A stretch of 64,000 nt of DNA, taken from NCBI RefSeq assembly GCF_001083785.1, contig NZ_LAVL01000003.1, positions 62,001 to 126,000 of the forward strand, in the 5' to 3' direction. The notes beneath the pieces are model-generated. The model did not search any database, had not been told where the DNA came from, and saw only the letters and a list, made by a program, of their open reading frames with translations. Made by a program: the position numbers and the translations under genes. This stretch comes from Nonomuraea sp. SBT364 (GTDB lineage Bacteria > Actinomycetota > Actinomycetes > Streptosporangiales > Streptosporangiaceae). Shown piece by piece: positions 46,820 through 56,242 of the stretch. Positions within the stretch are counted from its first letter, which is position 1. Each line of letters starts with the position of its first letter.

Positions 46820-47428
46820 GTGTCTGAAGTTCGTATCGCCGCCGAGCAGCGCACCGAGTTCGGCAAGGGCGCAGCGCGCAAGATCCGCCGCGCCGACAAG
46901 GTGCCCGCCGTTCTCTACGGCCACGGCATCGACCCCAAGCACCTGACCCTGCCGGGCCACGAGGTGCTCCTCGCGCTCCGCACGCCCAACGTGCTGATCC
47001 GCCTCCAGGGTGAGGGCGTGGACGAGCTCGCGCTGCCCAAGGGCGTCCAGCGCGACCCGATCAAGGGCTTCGTCGAGCACGTCGACCTGCTCCTGGTCAA
47101 GCGCGGCGAGAAGGTCACCGTCGAGCTCCCGGTCATCGCGGTCGGCGACGTCAACCCCGACGGCCTGTTCGACCAGCAGCTCATGAGCATCGCCGTCGAG
47201 GCCGAGGCCACCCACATCCCGACCGGTGTCGAGGTCGACGTCGAGGGCCTGGAGGTCGGCGCCTCCATCACCGCCGGTCAGCTCGACCTGCCCGAGGGCG
47301 CCACGCTGATCGCCGACCCGGACACCCTGGTCGTCCAGGTCATCGCCAAGCAGGCCGAGGCCCCGGCCGAGGAGGCCGAGGGCGAGGAGGCCGAGGGCGA
47401 GCCCGCCGAGGCTTCCGCCGCCGAGTAA
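46820..47428 (+). CDS. rplY: 50S ribosomal protein bL25, Ctc/TL5 form
   Basis: 202 residues. N-terminal 5S-rRNA-binding L25 domain ([29 protein letters not shown]) followed by the TL5 C-terminal beta domain, then an acidic Ala/Glu tail. GTG 46820 has GGAGA upstream. In Actinobacteria it usually sits between prs and pth, as here. A strong terminator follows. Confidence 0.96.
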   Translation: MSEVRIAAEQRTEFGKGAARKIRRADKVPAVLYGHGIDPKHLTLPGHEVLLALRTPNVLIRLQGEGVDELALPKGVQRDPIKGFVEHVDLLLVKRGEKVTVELPVIAVGDVNPDGLFDQQLMSIAVEAEATHIPTGVEVDVEGLEVGASITAGQLDLPEGATLIADPDTLVVQVIAKQAEAPAEEAEGEEAEGEPAEASAAE

Positions 47429-47441
47429 CGATCCCGGTCAC

Positions 47442-47471
47442 GGGGCAGCCGGCGTGCCGGCTGCCCCTTTT
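47442..47471 (+). terminator. Intrinsic terminator after rplY
   Basis: Perfect 12-bp inverted repeat (47442-47453 with 47456-47467), 2-nt loop, followed by TTTT. It lies 14 bp after the rplY stop and 19 bp before pth, so pth must be read by read-through or from its own promoter. Confidence 0.85.
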
Positions 47472-47489
47472 CCGCTTGAGGGGAAGCAC

Positions 47490-48074
47490 ATGGACCGCTG
47501 GCTGATCGTCGGGCTCGGCAACCCCGGTCCCGAATACGCGGGCAACAGGCACAACGCGGGCTTCATGACGCTCGACGAACTGGCCGCCAGGGCCGGCGGG
47601 CGGTTCAAGGCGCACCGCAGCCGCGCCGAGGTGCTGGAGACGCGGGCCGCCGTGCTCGCCAAGCCGCTGACGTACATGAACCTGTCCGGCGGGCCGACCA
47701 AGGCGCTCGCCGACTTCTACAAGATCGGCCCCGACCGGCTCATCGTGATCCACGACGAGCTCGACGTCCCGTATGGGGCGCTGCGCGCCAAGCTGGGCGG
47801 CGGCGACAACGGCCACAACGGGCTCAAGTCGATCACCAAGGTCCTCGGCACCCGCGACTACCTTCGCGTACGGTTCGGCATCGGCAGGCCGCCGGGCCGG
47901 ATGGACCCGGCCTCGTTCGTGCTGAAGGGCTTCGCCACCGCCGAGCGCAAGGACCTGCCCTTCCTGGTCGACCGGGCGGCCGACGTGGTCGAGTCGCTCA
48001 TGGAACGCGGTCTCGACGTCACGCAGAACGAGTTCCACCGCGCCGATCTGAACATTTCCGGCCCTCCACGCTGA
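47490..48074 (+). CDS. pth: Peptidyl-tRNA hydrolase
   Basis: 194 residues. [21 protein letters not shown] contains the catalytic His, and [20 protein letters not shown] and [13 protein letters not shown] are all family signatures. It releases tRNA from stalled peptidyl-tRNA. ATG 47490 follows GAGGGG. Confidence 0.97.
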   Translation: MDRWLIVGLGNPGPEYAGNRHNAGFMTLDELAARAGGRFKAHRSRAEVLETRAAVLAKPLTYMNLSGGPTKALADFYKIGPDRLIVIHDELDVPYGALRAKLGGGDNGHNGLKSITKVLGTRDYLRVRFGIGRPPGRMDPASFVLKGFATAERKDLPFLVDRAADVVESLMERGLDVTQNEFHRADLNISGPPR

Positions 48075-48140
48075 TCCCCTCATAGCGTCGTTCACGCTTT
48101 GCCTGGCTGCACGTAGGGCTACGCTCTAGTGACTTTCCGT

Positions 48141-48152
48141 TGACGAACGTCA
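48141..48152. promoter_or_regulatory. Palindrome next to the EPS priming-gene start
   Basis: TGACG-AA-CGTCA at 48141-48152, only 13 bp before the GTG of the sugar transferase and touching its ribosome binding site (GGAGG). A bound protein or a folded RNA here could block translation or transcription of the polysaccharide cluster. Confidence 0.4.
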
Positions 48153-48164
48153 CCTGGAGGCTGC

Positions 48165-49619
48165 GTGCAGGACGGGTTGCTGACCGTCGCCGGATCCGGG
48201 CCCAGCGCCGCCTGGCGGGCCGGGCCGCGCGTGCCCGGCTGGGTGCGCGCCTACCAGCTCCGGGCGATGGGCGCCGACCTGCTCGCCGCCGGCATCGGCT
48301 CCGCCGCCGCGTTCTGCTTCCGGTTCGGCCAGCTCAGCGCCCACGCCCTGCCCTACCTGATGGTCAGCGTCGCGCTGCCGGTCGTGTGGCTGTGCGCCGT
48401 CGCGCTCAACCGGGCCTACGAGCCGCGGCTCATCGGTGAGGGCTCGGAGGAGTTCCGCCGGATCGTGCGGTGCGGGGCCGCGCTGACCGCCCTGCTCGCC
48501 ATCGGCTCCTACCTGACCAAGGCCGACGTGGCCCGCGGCTACGTGGTGCTCGCGCTGCCGCTGGTCACGCTGCTCACGCTGGCGCTGCGCCATGGTCTGC
48601 GGCGTTCCCTGCACCGGCGGCGCGAGCGCGGGGCGTGCCTGCGCCGGGTGGTGGCCGTGGGCCACGCCGCCTCCGTCGACGAGCTGGTCCGCCTGTTCCG
48701 CAAGGAGCGCTACCACGGCATGGAGGTCGTGGCCGCCTGCCTGCCCGACGACGCCGCGCCCGACAGCGTGGCCGAGGTGCCCGTCGCCGGCCACTTCAGC
48801 GACGTGCCGCTGGTCGTCGAGCAGGCCGGCGCCGACACCGTGGCCGTGCTCGCCTGCCCCGAGATGGACGGCCTGGCGCTGCGCCGGCTGGCCTGGCGGC
48901 TGGAGGCCACCCAGACCGAGCTCGTGGTGGCCCCTGCGCTCATGGAGGTCGCCGGGCCGCGCACCATGATCAGGCCGGCCGCCGGGCTGCCGCTGCTGCA
49001 TGTCGAGCATCCCGAGCTGACCGGCGCCCGGCAGCTCGTCAAGAACGTCTTCGACCGGCTGATGGCCGCCGCCCTGCTCGTGCTCCTCGCGCCGCTGCTG
49101 GCCGGGCTGGCGATCGCCGTCCGCGCCACCAGCCCGGGCCCGGCGCTGTTCCGGCAGGTCAGGATCGGCAGGGACGGCAAGCCGTTCACGATCGTGAAGT
49201 TCCGCACGATGCGGCGCGGCTCCGAACATCAGAAGATCACCCTGGTCAGCGAGGGCGACGGCCCGCTGTTCAAGATCCGCAACGATCCCCGGGTGACACC
49301 GCTCGGCGTGATTCTGCGCCGCCACTCGCTGGACGAGCTGCCCCAGTTGCTCAACGTGCTGCGCGGTCACATGTCGCTGGTCGGGCCGCGTCCGCCGCTG
49401 CCGGAGGAGGTCGCCGGTTACGGTGACGACGTGCGCCGGCGGCTGCTCGTGCGGCCCGGGCTGACGGGGCTGTGGCAGGTGAGCGGCCGGTCGGATCTGT
49501 CGTGGGAGGAATCGGTCCGCCTCGACCTGCGTTACGTGGAGAACTGGTCCCTCATGCTGGACCTGCAGATCCTGTGGAAGACTTGGTCGGCCGTCGCACG
49601 CGGGCAAGGAGCTTACTGA
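48165..49619 (+). CDS. Polyprenyl-phosphate sugar-1-phosphate transferase (EPS priming enzyme)
   Basis: 484 residues. N-terminal about four membrane helices (about 25-135), a cytosolic Rossmann-like CoA-binding-type domain (about 150-275), one more helix (about 296-320), and the C-terminal bacterial sugar transferase domain (VKFRTMRRGS, RRHSLDELPQLLNVLRG, SLVGPRPPLPEEV, RPGLTGLWQVSGRS). It loads the first sugar phosphate onto undecaprenyl phosphate. GTG 48165 with CTGGAGG upstream. The stop overlaps the cysQ start (TGATG), so priming and PAP removal are translationally linked. Confidence 0.93.
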   Translation: MQDGLLTVAGSGPSAAWRAGPRVPGWVRAYQLRAMGADLLAAGIGSAAAFCFRFGQLSAHALPYLMVSVALPVVWLCAVALNRAYEPRLIGEGSEEFRRIVRCGAALTALLAIGSYLTKADVARGYVVLALPLVTLLTLALRHGLRRSLHRRRERGACLRRVVAVGHAASVDELVRLFRKERYHGMEVVAACLPDDAAPDSVAEVPVAGHFSDVPLVVEQAGADTVAVLACPEMDGLALRRLAWRLEATQTELVVAPALMEVAGPRTMIRPAAGLPLLHVEHPELTGARQLVKNVFDRLMAAALLVLLAPLLAGLAIAVRATSPGPALFRQVRIGRDGKPFTIVKFRTMRRGSEHQKITLVSEGDGPLFKIRNDPRVTPLGVILRRHSLDELPQLLNVLRGHMSLVGPRPPLPEEVAGYGDDVRRRLLVRPGLTGLWQVSGRSDLSWEESVRLDLRYVENWSLMLDLQILWKTWSAVARGQGAY

Positions 49620-50383
49620 TGACGATTCGCGACGACCACGCCCTCGCCGCCGACCTGGCGACCGAGGCGGGGGAGCATCTGCTGGAGGTCCGCGAGCGCG
49701 TGGGGTTCGGCGACCAGGCCGCGCTGAAGGCCGCCGGTGACCGGGCCGCCCACGTGTTCCTGATGGAGGCGCTGGCCAGGCTGCGGCCCAGCGACAGCGT
49801 GCTGTCGGAGGAGGCCACCCGCGAGGAGCGGCTCGACCCGCGCCGGCTGGCCGCCGACCGGGTGTGGATCGTCGACCCGCTCGACGGCACCCGCGAGTTC
49901 TCCGAGGAGGGGCGCGCCGACTGGGCCGTGCACGTCGCGCTGTGGGAGCGCGGCACGCTGAGCGCCGGCGCCGTGGCGCTGCCCGCCCAGGGCCGCACGC
50001 TGAACACCGCCGAGCCGCCCAAGCTGCCCGCCTACGACGGCGGCCGCTTCCGCATCGCGGTGAGCCGCACCCGGCCGCCGGAGTTCGTGCAGAAGCTCGC
50101 CTACCTCGCCGGCGCCGATCTGGTGCCGATCGGTTCGGCCGGGGCCAAGATCTCCGCGGTGCTCACCGGTGAGGTCGAGGCATACGTGCACGCCGGCGGC
50201 CAGTACGAGTGGGATTCCGCCGCGCCGGTCGCCGTGGCCCTGGCCGCGGGGGCCCACGCCAGCCGGGTCGACGGCTCAACCCTGACCTACAACCAAGGCG
50301 ACCCCTCCCTACCGGATATTCTGGTTTCCCTACCGGACTTGGCGTCTACCCTGCTCGCCGGGATTCGGGACCTGCACCGCTAA
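49619..50383 (+). CDS. cysQ: 3'(2'),5'-bisphosphate nucleotidase (PAP phosphatase)
   Basis: 254 residues of the inositol-monophosphatase superfamily. Metal motifs: SEEATREE (about 62-69), DPLDGTREFSEEG (about 85-97) and YEWDSAAPVAVA (about 200-211). CysQ converts PAP, the by-product of every PAPS-dependent sulfotransferase, to AMP, preventing product inhibition. It overlaps the sugar transferase stop by 1 bp and precedes cysD by 22 bp. An inositol-phosphatase role cannot be excluded on sequence alone, but context favours CysQ. Confidence 0.9.
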   Translation: MTIRDDHALAADLATEAGEHLLEVRERVGFGDQAALKAAGDRAAHVFLMEALARLRPSDSVLSEEATREERLDPRRLAADRVWIVDPLDGTREFSEEGRADWAVHVALWERGTLSAGAVALPAQGRTLNTAEPPKLPAYDGGRFRIAVSRTRPPEFVQKLAYLAGADLVPIGSAGAKISAVLTGEVEAYVHAGGQYEWDSAAPVAVALAAGAHASRVDGSTLTYNQGDPSLPDILVSLPDLASTLLAGIRDLHR

Positions 50384-50405
50384 AAACGCCCCGAGGAGAG
50401 CGCAC

Positions 50406-51320
50406 ATGCTCCAGCGCGACTACACGACGTCGCAGCTCGACGTACTCGAAGCCGAGGCCATCCACATCATGCGCGAGGTGGCTGCCGAGTTCGAGCGCCC
50501 TTGTCTGCTCTTCTCCGGCGGCAAAGACTCCATCGTCATGCTCCGCATCGCGGAGAAGGCGTTCTGGCCCGCGCCCATCCCGTTCCCGCTCATGCACGTC
50601 GACACCGGCCACAACTTCGACGAGGTCATCGAGTTCCGCGACCGCCGGGTCGAGGAGCTGGGCGCCAAGCTGGTCGTCGCCTCGGTCCAGGACTCCATCG
50701 ACCAGGGCCGGGTCACGGAGCAGACCGGGCGGCGCGCCTCCCGCAACCGCCTGCAGACCACCACCCTGCTCGACGCGATCGAGGAGCAGCGCTACGACGC
50801 CGTCTTCGGCGGCGCGCGGCGCGACGAGGAGAAGGCCAGGGCCAAGGAGCGGGTCTTCTCCTTCCGCGACGAGTTCGGCCAGTGGGACCCGAAGAACCAG
50901 CGGCCCGAGCTGTGGAACCTCTACAACGGCCGCATCGCCCAGGGCGAGCACATCCGCGTCTTCCCGCTGTCCAACTGGACCGAGCTCGACGTGTGGGACT
51001 ACATCAGGCGCGAGGGCATCGAGATCCCGTCGATCTACTTCGCCCACACCCGTAAGGTGTTCGAGCGCGACGGCATGCTGCTGCCCGACGCCGACGTGGT
51101 GCAGCGGGGCGACGACGAGCCGCTGTTCGAGGCCGTGGTCCGCTACCGCACGGTGGGCGACATGACCTGCACCGGCGCCGTGCAGTCCTCGGCCGCGACG
51201 GTCGAGGAGATCATCGAGGAGATCGCGGCCACCCGGATCACCGAGCGCGGGGCCACCAGGGCCGACGACCGCGCCTCGGAGGCCGCCATGGAGGATCGCA
51301 AGCGGGAAGGCTACTTCTAG
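50406..51320 (+). CDS. cysD: Sulfate adenylyltransferase subunit 2
   Basis: 304 residues, PAPS-reductase-like PP-loop fold. LLFSGGKDSIVMLRIAEKAF holds the PP-loop SGGKDS (about 39-44), with HVDTGHNFDEVIEFRD and GGARRDEEKARAKER. Together with the GTPase CysN it makes APS from ATP and sulfate. ATG 50406 follows GAGGAG. Four bases separate it from cysN. Confidence 0.96.
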   Translation: MLQRDYTTSQLDVLEAEAIHIMREVAAEFERPCLLFSGGKDSIVMLRIAEKAFWPAPIPFPLMHVDTGHNFDEVIEFRDRRVEELGAKLVVASVQDSIDQGRVTEQTGRRASRNRLQTTTLLDAIEEQRYDAVFGGARRDEEKARAKERVFSFRDEFGQWDPKNQRPELWNLYNGRIAQGEHIRVFPLSNWTELDVWDYIRREGIEIPSIYFAHTRKVFERDGMLLPDADVVQRGDDEPLFEAVVRYRTVGDMTCTGAVQSSAATVEEIIEEIAATRITERGATRADDRASEAAMEDRKREGYF

Positions 51321-51324
51321 ACCG

Positions 51325-52587
51325 ATGGACATTCTGCGTTTCGCCACGGCGGGAAGCGTCGACGACGGCAAGTCCACCCTCATCGGGCGGCTCCTGTTCG
51401 ACTCCAAGGCGATCTTCGAGGACCAGCTGGAGGCCGTCGAGCGCACCTCGCGCGACCGCGGCACCGAATACACCGACCTGTCGCTGCTGACCGACGGCCT
51501 GCGCGCCGAACGGGAGCAGGGCATCACGATCGACGTGGCCTACCGCTACTTCGCCACGCCGCGGCGCAAGTTCATCATCGCCGACACGCCCGGCCACATC
51601 CAGTACACGCGCAACATGGTCACCGGCGCCTCCACCGCCGACCTGGCCATCATCCTCATCGACGCCCGCAAGGGCGTGCTGGAGCAGTCGCGCCGGCACG
51701 CGTTCCTCACCTCGCTGCTGCGCGTGCCGCACCTGGTGCTGGCCGTCAACAAGATGGACCTGGTCGACTACTCGCAGGAGCGCTTCGAGGAGATTCGCGA
51801 GGAGTTCACCGCCTTCGCCTCCAAGCTCAACGTCAACGACCTGACGTTCATCCCGATCTCCGCGCTCAACGGCGACAACGTGGTGTCCCGCTCCGAGAAC
51901 ATGCCCTGGTACCAGGGCACCTCGCTGCTGCACCACCTGGAGAACGTGCACATCGCCTCCGACCGCAACCTCACCGACGTGCGCTTCCCGGTGCAGTACG
52001 TGATCCGCCCGCAGCGGGCCACCGACCACGCCTTCCACGACTACCGCGGCTACGCCGGCCAGGTGGCGGGCGGCGTGCTCAAGCCCGGTGACGAGGTGGT
52101 CCACCTGCCGTCGGGGCTCACCACCCGGATCGCCTCCATCGACACCTTCGACGGGCCGGTGGAGGAGGCGTTCCCGCCCATGTCGGTGACGCTGCGGTTC
52201 GAGGACGATCTCGACATCTCGCGCGGTGACATGATCGCGCGGCCCAACAACCAGCCCAACGCGGCCCAGGACCTGGAGGCGATGGTCTGCTGGATGGCCG
52301 ACACCTCCAAGCTGACGCCGCGCTCCAAGCTGACCATCAAGCACACCACGCGCACCGCCCGGGCGCTGGTCCGCGACCTGCAATACCGCCTCGACGTCAA
52401 CACCCTGCACCGGGACGAGGAGGCCACCTCGCTGGGCCTCAACGAGATCGGCCGGGTGACGCTCCGGGTGACGCAGCCGCTGTTCGTCGACGACTACGGG
52501 CGCAACCGGCTCACCGGCGGCTTCATCCTGGTGGACGAGACGACCAACAGCACGGTGGCGGCAGGGATGATCATGGAAACTCGCTGA
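51325..52587 (+). CDS. cysN: Sulfate adenylyltransferase subunit 1 (GTPase)
   Basis: 420 residues. GTPase motifs: GSVDDGKSTL (P-loop, about 10-19), ADTPGH, NKMD; then two EF-Tu-like beta domains to the C terminus. It ends without the CysC (APS kinase) domain that is fused in some actinobacteria, so PAPS formation needs a separate cysC. The clipped gene at the right edge is a candidate. GTP hydrolysis drives APS synthesis by CysD. A terminator lies just downstream. Confidence 0.96.
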   Translation: MDILRFATAGSVDDGKSTLIGRLLFDSKAIFEDQLEAVERTSRDRGTEYTDLSLLTDGLRAEREQGITIDVAYRYFATPRRKFIIADTPGHIQYTRNMVTGASTADLAIILIDARKGVLEQSRRHAFLTSLLRVPHLVLAVNKMDLVDYSQERFEEIREEFTAFASKLNVNDLTFIPISALNGDNVVSRSENMPWYQGTSLLHHLENVHIASDRNLTDVRFPVQYVIRPQRATDHAFHDYRGYAGQVAGGVLKPGDEVVHLPSGLTTRIASIDTFDGPVEEAFPPMSVTLRFEDDLDISRGDMIARPNNQPNAAQDLEAMVCWMADTSKLTPRSKLTIKHTTRTARALVRDLQYRLDVNTLHRDEEATSLGLNEIGRVTLRVTQPLFVDDYGRNRLTGGFILVDETTNSTVAAGMIMETR

Positions 52588-52598
52588 TCTTCTCCTGG

Positions 52599-52632
52599 AC
52601 GGCCGGGCGCGGGGTTCTCCGCGGCCGGCCGT
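52599..52632 (+). terminator. Intrinsic terminator after cysN
   Basis: Inverted repeat with 14-bp arms and one mismatch (52599-52612 with 52619-52632), 6-nt loop, 11 bp after the cysN stop. It separates the priming/cysQDN unit from the sulfotransferase-GT unit. Confidence 0.7.
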
Positions 52633-52712
52633 TCCGCGTTAGGTAGATCATTTTCCGTTCCTTGGTCGAACGATTACTCTCCGCGCTAGTCTCTGCACGT
52701 TCCGTGTTGGCG

Positions 52713-53630
52713 ATGCGAGAGACCATCCCCTTGAGCGATCCGCGCGTGATCTTCCTTGGCGGCCTCGGCCGCAGCGGCACGACGCTGCTCGAACGGCTCC
52801 TGGGCGAGCTGCCGGGCGTCGTGCCCCTGGGCGAGGTCGTCCATCTGTGGGAGCGGGGCGTGCTGGCCGACGAGTCGTGCGGGTGCGGCCGCGCGTTCAG
52901 CGTCTGCCCGTTCTGGGTGCGGGTCGGCGACAAGGCGTTCAACGGGTGGACGTCCATGCTCGCCGAGCGGGTCGTGGCGCTGCGGCGGCGGGTCGACCGC
53001 ACGCGCCGGATGGCTCGCATCGCCCACGCGGACCTGCCGGAATACGTGCGGGCCTACCGGCGCGTCTACCGGGCGGCGGCCGAGGCGGCGGGGGCGCGGG
53101 TGGTGGTCGACTCCAGCAAGCACGCCTCCCTCGCCTACTGCCTGGTGGAGGCCGGGGTCGACGCCCATGTCGTGCAGGTGGTGCGCGAGCCCAGGGCCGT
53201 CGCGCACTCCTGGAGCAAGAGCGTGGCCCGGCCCGAGGACGGGCGGCCGATGACCCGCTGGGCCCCCCTGCGCACGGCCGTCCACTGGAACGCCCAGAAC
53301 CTGGCACTCGAAGTGCTCGCCCGGCGGGGGGCGCCCGTCACGCGGATCCGCTACGAAGACCTGCTGGCCGCGCCGGAGGCGACGCTGACGGGGCTGGCCG
53401 GGGCGCTCGGGCTGGCCGAGTTCCGGCTGCCGTTCCTCGACGGCACGACGGCCTACCTGACCACCAGCCACACCTCCTCGGGCAACCCGATGCGGTTCAA
53501 GGTCGGGCGCGTCGAGCTGGCCAGGGACGACGCCTGGCGGCAGGGGCTCCCGCTGCACCATCGCGGCCTGGTGGCGGCCCTCACGTGGCCGCTCAGGGCG
53601 CGTTACGGCTACGGGAGGGCGACGGCATGA
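52713..53630 (+). CDS. PAPS-dependent sulfotransferase (1)
   Basis: 305 residues from ATG 52713. The 5'-phosphosulfate loop is GGLGRSGTTLLERLL (about 14-28) and the 3'-phosphate motifs are VVVDSSKHAS and VVREPRAVAHSWSKS. A small Cys-rich insert (CGCGRAFSVCPFW) lies at about 51-63. It probably transfers sulfate from PAPS to a saccharide hydroxyl. GTG 52704 is a possible leaderless start (TTGGTC and TAGTCT upstream could be promoter boxes). Coupled to the next GT2 by ATGA. Confidence 0.9.
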   Translation: MRETIPLSDPRVIFLGGLGRSGTTLLERLLGELPGVVPLGEVVHLWERGVLADESCGCGRAFSVCPFWVRVGDKAFNGWTSMLAERVVALRRRVDRTRRMARIAHADLPEYVRAYRRVYRAAAEAAGARVVVDSSKHASLAYCLVEAGVDAHVVQVVREPRAVAHSWSKSVARPEDGRPMTRWAPLRTAVHWNAQNLALEVLARRGAPVTRIRYEDLLAAPEATLTGLAGALGLAEFRLPFLDGTTAYLTTSHTSSGNPMRFKVGRVELARDDAWRQGLPLHHRGLVAALTWPLRARYGYGRATA

Positions 53631-54511
53631 GCCGTCCCGTCGGCGTGGTGATCCCCACCCGGGGCGACCGGCCCGCCCTGCTGCGCGAGGCCGTCCTGGC
53701 GGCGCTCGCCCAGGACCACCCGGTCGACGTGGTCGTCGTCGCCGACGGCGTGCCCGCCGAGACTGTGCGCCCGCAGGTGCCCGGCCACGACCGGGTGCGG
53801 GTGGTGGGCAACCGGCTGAGCCCGGGGCTGCCCGGGGCGCGCAACACCGGCATCGCGGCCTGCGACACCGAGCTGGTCGCCTTCTGCGACGACGACGACC
53901 TCTGGCTGCCCGGCAAGCTCGCCGCCCAGGTGCGGCTCGTCGAGACCGGCGCCGAGTTCGTGAGCTGCGGGATCGAGGTCGAGTACGGCACCCGCCGGGT
54001 GACGAGGCTGGCCGGGACCGACCGGGTGACGGCCGCCGACCTGACGCGCTCGCGCATGGTGATGGTGCATTCCTCGACGTTCCTGTTCAGGAGGGGCACG
54101 CTCTGGGTCGACGAGAGCGCCCCCGCCGGCCAGAACGAGGACTGGGACCTGGCGCTGCGCGCCGCCGGGCGGCACCCGATCGCCTGCGCCGACCGGCCGC
54201 TCGTGCGGGTGCGGTGGGGCGCCTCCCACTACGTCGCCCGCTGGGCCGACCGGATCGCCGGGCTGGAGTGGATGCTCGCCCGGCACCCCGATCTGGCCGT
54301 GGATCCACGCGGCGCGGCGCGGATCTACGGCCAGCTCGCCTTCGGCCACGCGGCACTCGGCCACCGCCTCGACGCGGCGCGCTGGGCGGGCCGCGCCCTG
54401 GCCGCCCGCCTGGGCGAGCCCCGCGCCCCCATCGCCCTGGCCGTCGCCGCCGGCCTCGTGCCCGCCTCCCGTGTCCTCGCCCTGCTGCACCGCCGGGGGC
54501 ACGGCATTTGA
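53627..54511 (+). CDS. GT2 glycosyltransferase
   Basis: 294 residues, GT-A fold: VVIPTRGDRPALLREAVLAA, NRLSPGLPGARNTGI, and the metal motif FCDDDDLW (about 84-91), with a base-like NEDWDLALRA (about 166-175). A soluble, inverting-type transferase adding a sugar to the growing lipid-linked unit; donor unknown. Its start overlaps the sulfotransferase stop by 4 bp. Confidence 0.9.
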   Translation: MSRPVGVVIPTRGDRPALLREAVLAALAQDHPVDVVVVADGVPAETVRPQVPGHDRVRVVGNRLSPGLPGARNTGIAACDTELVAFCDDDDLWLPGKLAAQVRLVETGAEFVSCGIEVEYGTRRVTRLAGTDRVTAADLTRSRMVMVHSSTFLFRRGTLWVDESAPAGQNEDWDLALRAAGRHPIACADRPLVRVRWGASHYVARWADRIAGLEWMLARHPDLAVDPRGAARIYGQLAFGHAALGHRLDAARWAGRALAARLGEPRAPIALAVAAGLVPASRVLALLHRRGHGI

Positions 54512-54540
54512 CCCCCGTCCCCTCGCCTACGGATCTCACC

Positions 54541-55371
54541 ATGCCCCTGTCCCGTACGAACGCCATGCCCGAACTCCGCACGGACCTGCCGTCCACGCGA
54601 TCCCGCAGGGTGGTCGTGGGCGGGGTGGGGGTCGACCCGTTCACCGAGGCGGAGGTCGTCGCGTGGGTGACGGCCGAGCTGGAGGCGGGGCGCGGGGGGC
54701 ACATCGTCACCCCCAACGTGGACATCTGCCGGACCCTGGCGCGCGACGCCGGGTTGCGGGAGCTGGTGCGCGGGGCCGAGCTCGTGGTGGCCGACGGGAT
54801 GCCGCTGGTGTGGGCGTCGCGGATCTCCGGGACCCCGGTGCCCGAGCGGGTCACGGGCGCGGACCTGGTGTGGTCGCTGAGCGAGCAGGCCGCCCGCCGT
54901 GGATGGCCCGTCTACCTGCTCGGCGGGCCGCCCGGGGCCGCCGAGGGGGCTGCCGGTGAGCTGGTGGGCCGCAGTCCCCGGCTGGAGGTGCGCGGGGTGG
55001 ACACGCCGCCGTACGGGTTCGACGCGCGTCCGGCCGAGCGGGAGCGGGTGCGGCGTGCCGTCGTGCGGGCGCGGCCCCGGCTGGTGTTCGTGGGCCTCGG
55101 GTTCCCGCGTCAGGAGTTGCTGATCTCCGAGTTGCGGCGAGACCTGCCCGATGCCTGGTTCCTGGGGTGCGGGGCGGCGATCGCGTTCGCCGCCGGGATG
55201 GTGCCGCGGGCGCCCGGCTGGATGCGGCGCGCCGGGCTGGAGTGGGCGTTCCGGCTGGGCGCCGAGCCGGGGCGGCTGGCCAGGCGTTACCTGGTGGACG
55301 ACCTGCCCTACGCGGTGCGGCTGCTGCTCGACGCCCGGCGCGGTGTCACGGCACGGCGGTCAGGGCTCTGA
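54541..55371 (+). CDS. WecG/TagA/CpsF-family glycosyltransferase
   Basis: 276 residues. Signatures: VTPNVDICRTLARD, VADGMPLVWASRISG with PERVTGADLVW, YLLGGPPGAAEGAA, FVGLGFPRQE and the C-terminal GAAIAFAAGMVPRAPGWM followed by WAFRL. The GT26 family usually adds the second sugar (often ManNAc-type) to undecaprenyl-PP-sugar at the membrane surface. ATG 54541; ATG 54565 is in frame. Its 3' end overlaps the convergent sulfotransferase (2) gene by 26 bp. Confidence 0.93.
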   Translation: MPLSRTNAMPELRTDLPSTRSRRVVVGGVGVDPFTEAEVVAWVTAELEAGRGGHIVTPNVDICRTLARDAGLRELVRGAELVVADGMPLVWASRISGTPVPERVTGADLVWSLSEQAARRGWPVYLLGGPPGAAEGAAGELVGRSPRLEVRGVDTPPYGFDARPAERERVRRAVVRARPRLVFVGLGFPRQELLISELRRDLPDAWFLGCGAAIAFAAGMVPRAPGWMRRAGLEWAFRLGAEPGRLARRYLVDDLPYAVRLLLDARRGVTARRSGL

Positions 55372-56242
55372 TCCGGGCGATCTCCGGCGGGGTGAGGCCG
55401 CGGGCGGCGGTGCGGAGGGCCAGGCGGGAGTCCATCGGGCGGTAGGCCGTGCGCGACAGCCCCGACCAGGCGAAGCCCCGGTCGACGCCGGCCGGGGCCG
55501 TGCAGGCGCGGGTGATGCGGCGCTCGGCGGCCGGGGTCCAGGTGAGGCCGGCGTGCTCGTACAGGGCGCGGAAGCCGGGCAGCGGGTCGGCGGCGAGGTC
55601 GTCGTAGGACGTCACGAGGATGCCGGGGACGCCCGACAGGATCGAGCGCGTCACCCGCCACAGCGCCGCCGCCTTGGCCAGCCGGTCCTGGGAGCCGACC
55701 AGCGGGCGCAGGAGCTCCACCTCGGGGTGGTCGCGGACGAGCAGGGGCTGTTCGAGCAGTTCGTGGAAGTAGACGGTCCAGCCGAGCCGCCGCCAGCTCG
55801 CCACGAACGCCACCGGGTCCCGCACCAGTGCGATCACCCGGCAGCCCAGCCGGGCGGCGAACCAGCCCGCCGACAGCACCGCGAACGGGTCGTCCAGCAG
55901 CGCCCGCCGCCCGGCCAGCCGCCCGAACCCGAACGCGGCGCCGTAGCGGATCATGCGCGCCACGTCGTACGGCGAGCGGTTGGCCCGCAACTGCGCGCCC
56001 CAGCGGTAGCGCAGGGCGGTGGTGTCGCGGAAGGCGGGCAGCCAGGCAGCGGCGTTGTCGTCGCAGATGTACTGGAAACGGTGGGTCACCTCGGCGCGCA
56101 GGACTCCGGGGCAGCGGCCGGGCGGGTGCTGCGGGTTGAGCGGCTCGTTGACGTAGACGAGCTCGCCGCCGGCGGCCAGCATCTTGCCGGTCCAGCTCGT
56201 GCCGCTCCTGGGCAGGCCGGTGACCAGCACGGGAGCGCTCAC
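55346..56242 (-). CDS. PAPS-dependent sulfotransferase (2)
   Basis: 298 residues. VTGLPRSGTSWTGKML (about 6-21) is the phosphosulfate loop and VIALVRDPVAFVASWRRLG the 3'-phosphate site (RDP...S). A central DDNAAAWLPAFRD segment may shape the acceptor site. GTG 56242 overlaps the flippase stop as GTGA. It is the last gene of the minus-strand polysaccharide operon. Low similarity to sulfotransferases (1) and (3), so a different acceptor position is likely. Confidence 0.88.
   Translation of the reverse strand: MSAPVLVTGLPRSGTSWTGKMLAAGGELVYVNEPLNPQHPPGRCPGVLRAEVTHRFQYICDDNAAAWLPAFRDTTALRYRWGAQLRANRSPYDVARMIRYGAAFGFGRLAGRRALLDDPFAVLSAGWFAARLGCRVIALVRDPVAFVASWRRLGWTVYFHELLEQPLLVRDHPEVELLRPLVGSQDRLAKAAALWRVTRSILSGVPGILVTSYDDLAADPLPGFRALYEHAGLTWTPAAERRITRACTAPAGVDRGFAWSGLSRTAYRPMDSRLALRTAARGLTPPEIARIRALTAVP

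Noticed and set aside
49619..52587. Ordinary assimilatory cysteine operon
   Set aside because: No cysH, cysI or sulfate permease is present, and the genes are joined to a glycan priming enzyme and near three sulfotransferases. A dual role is still possible.
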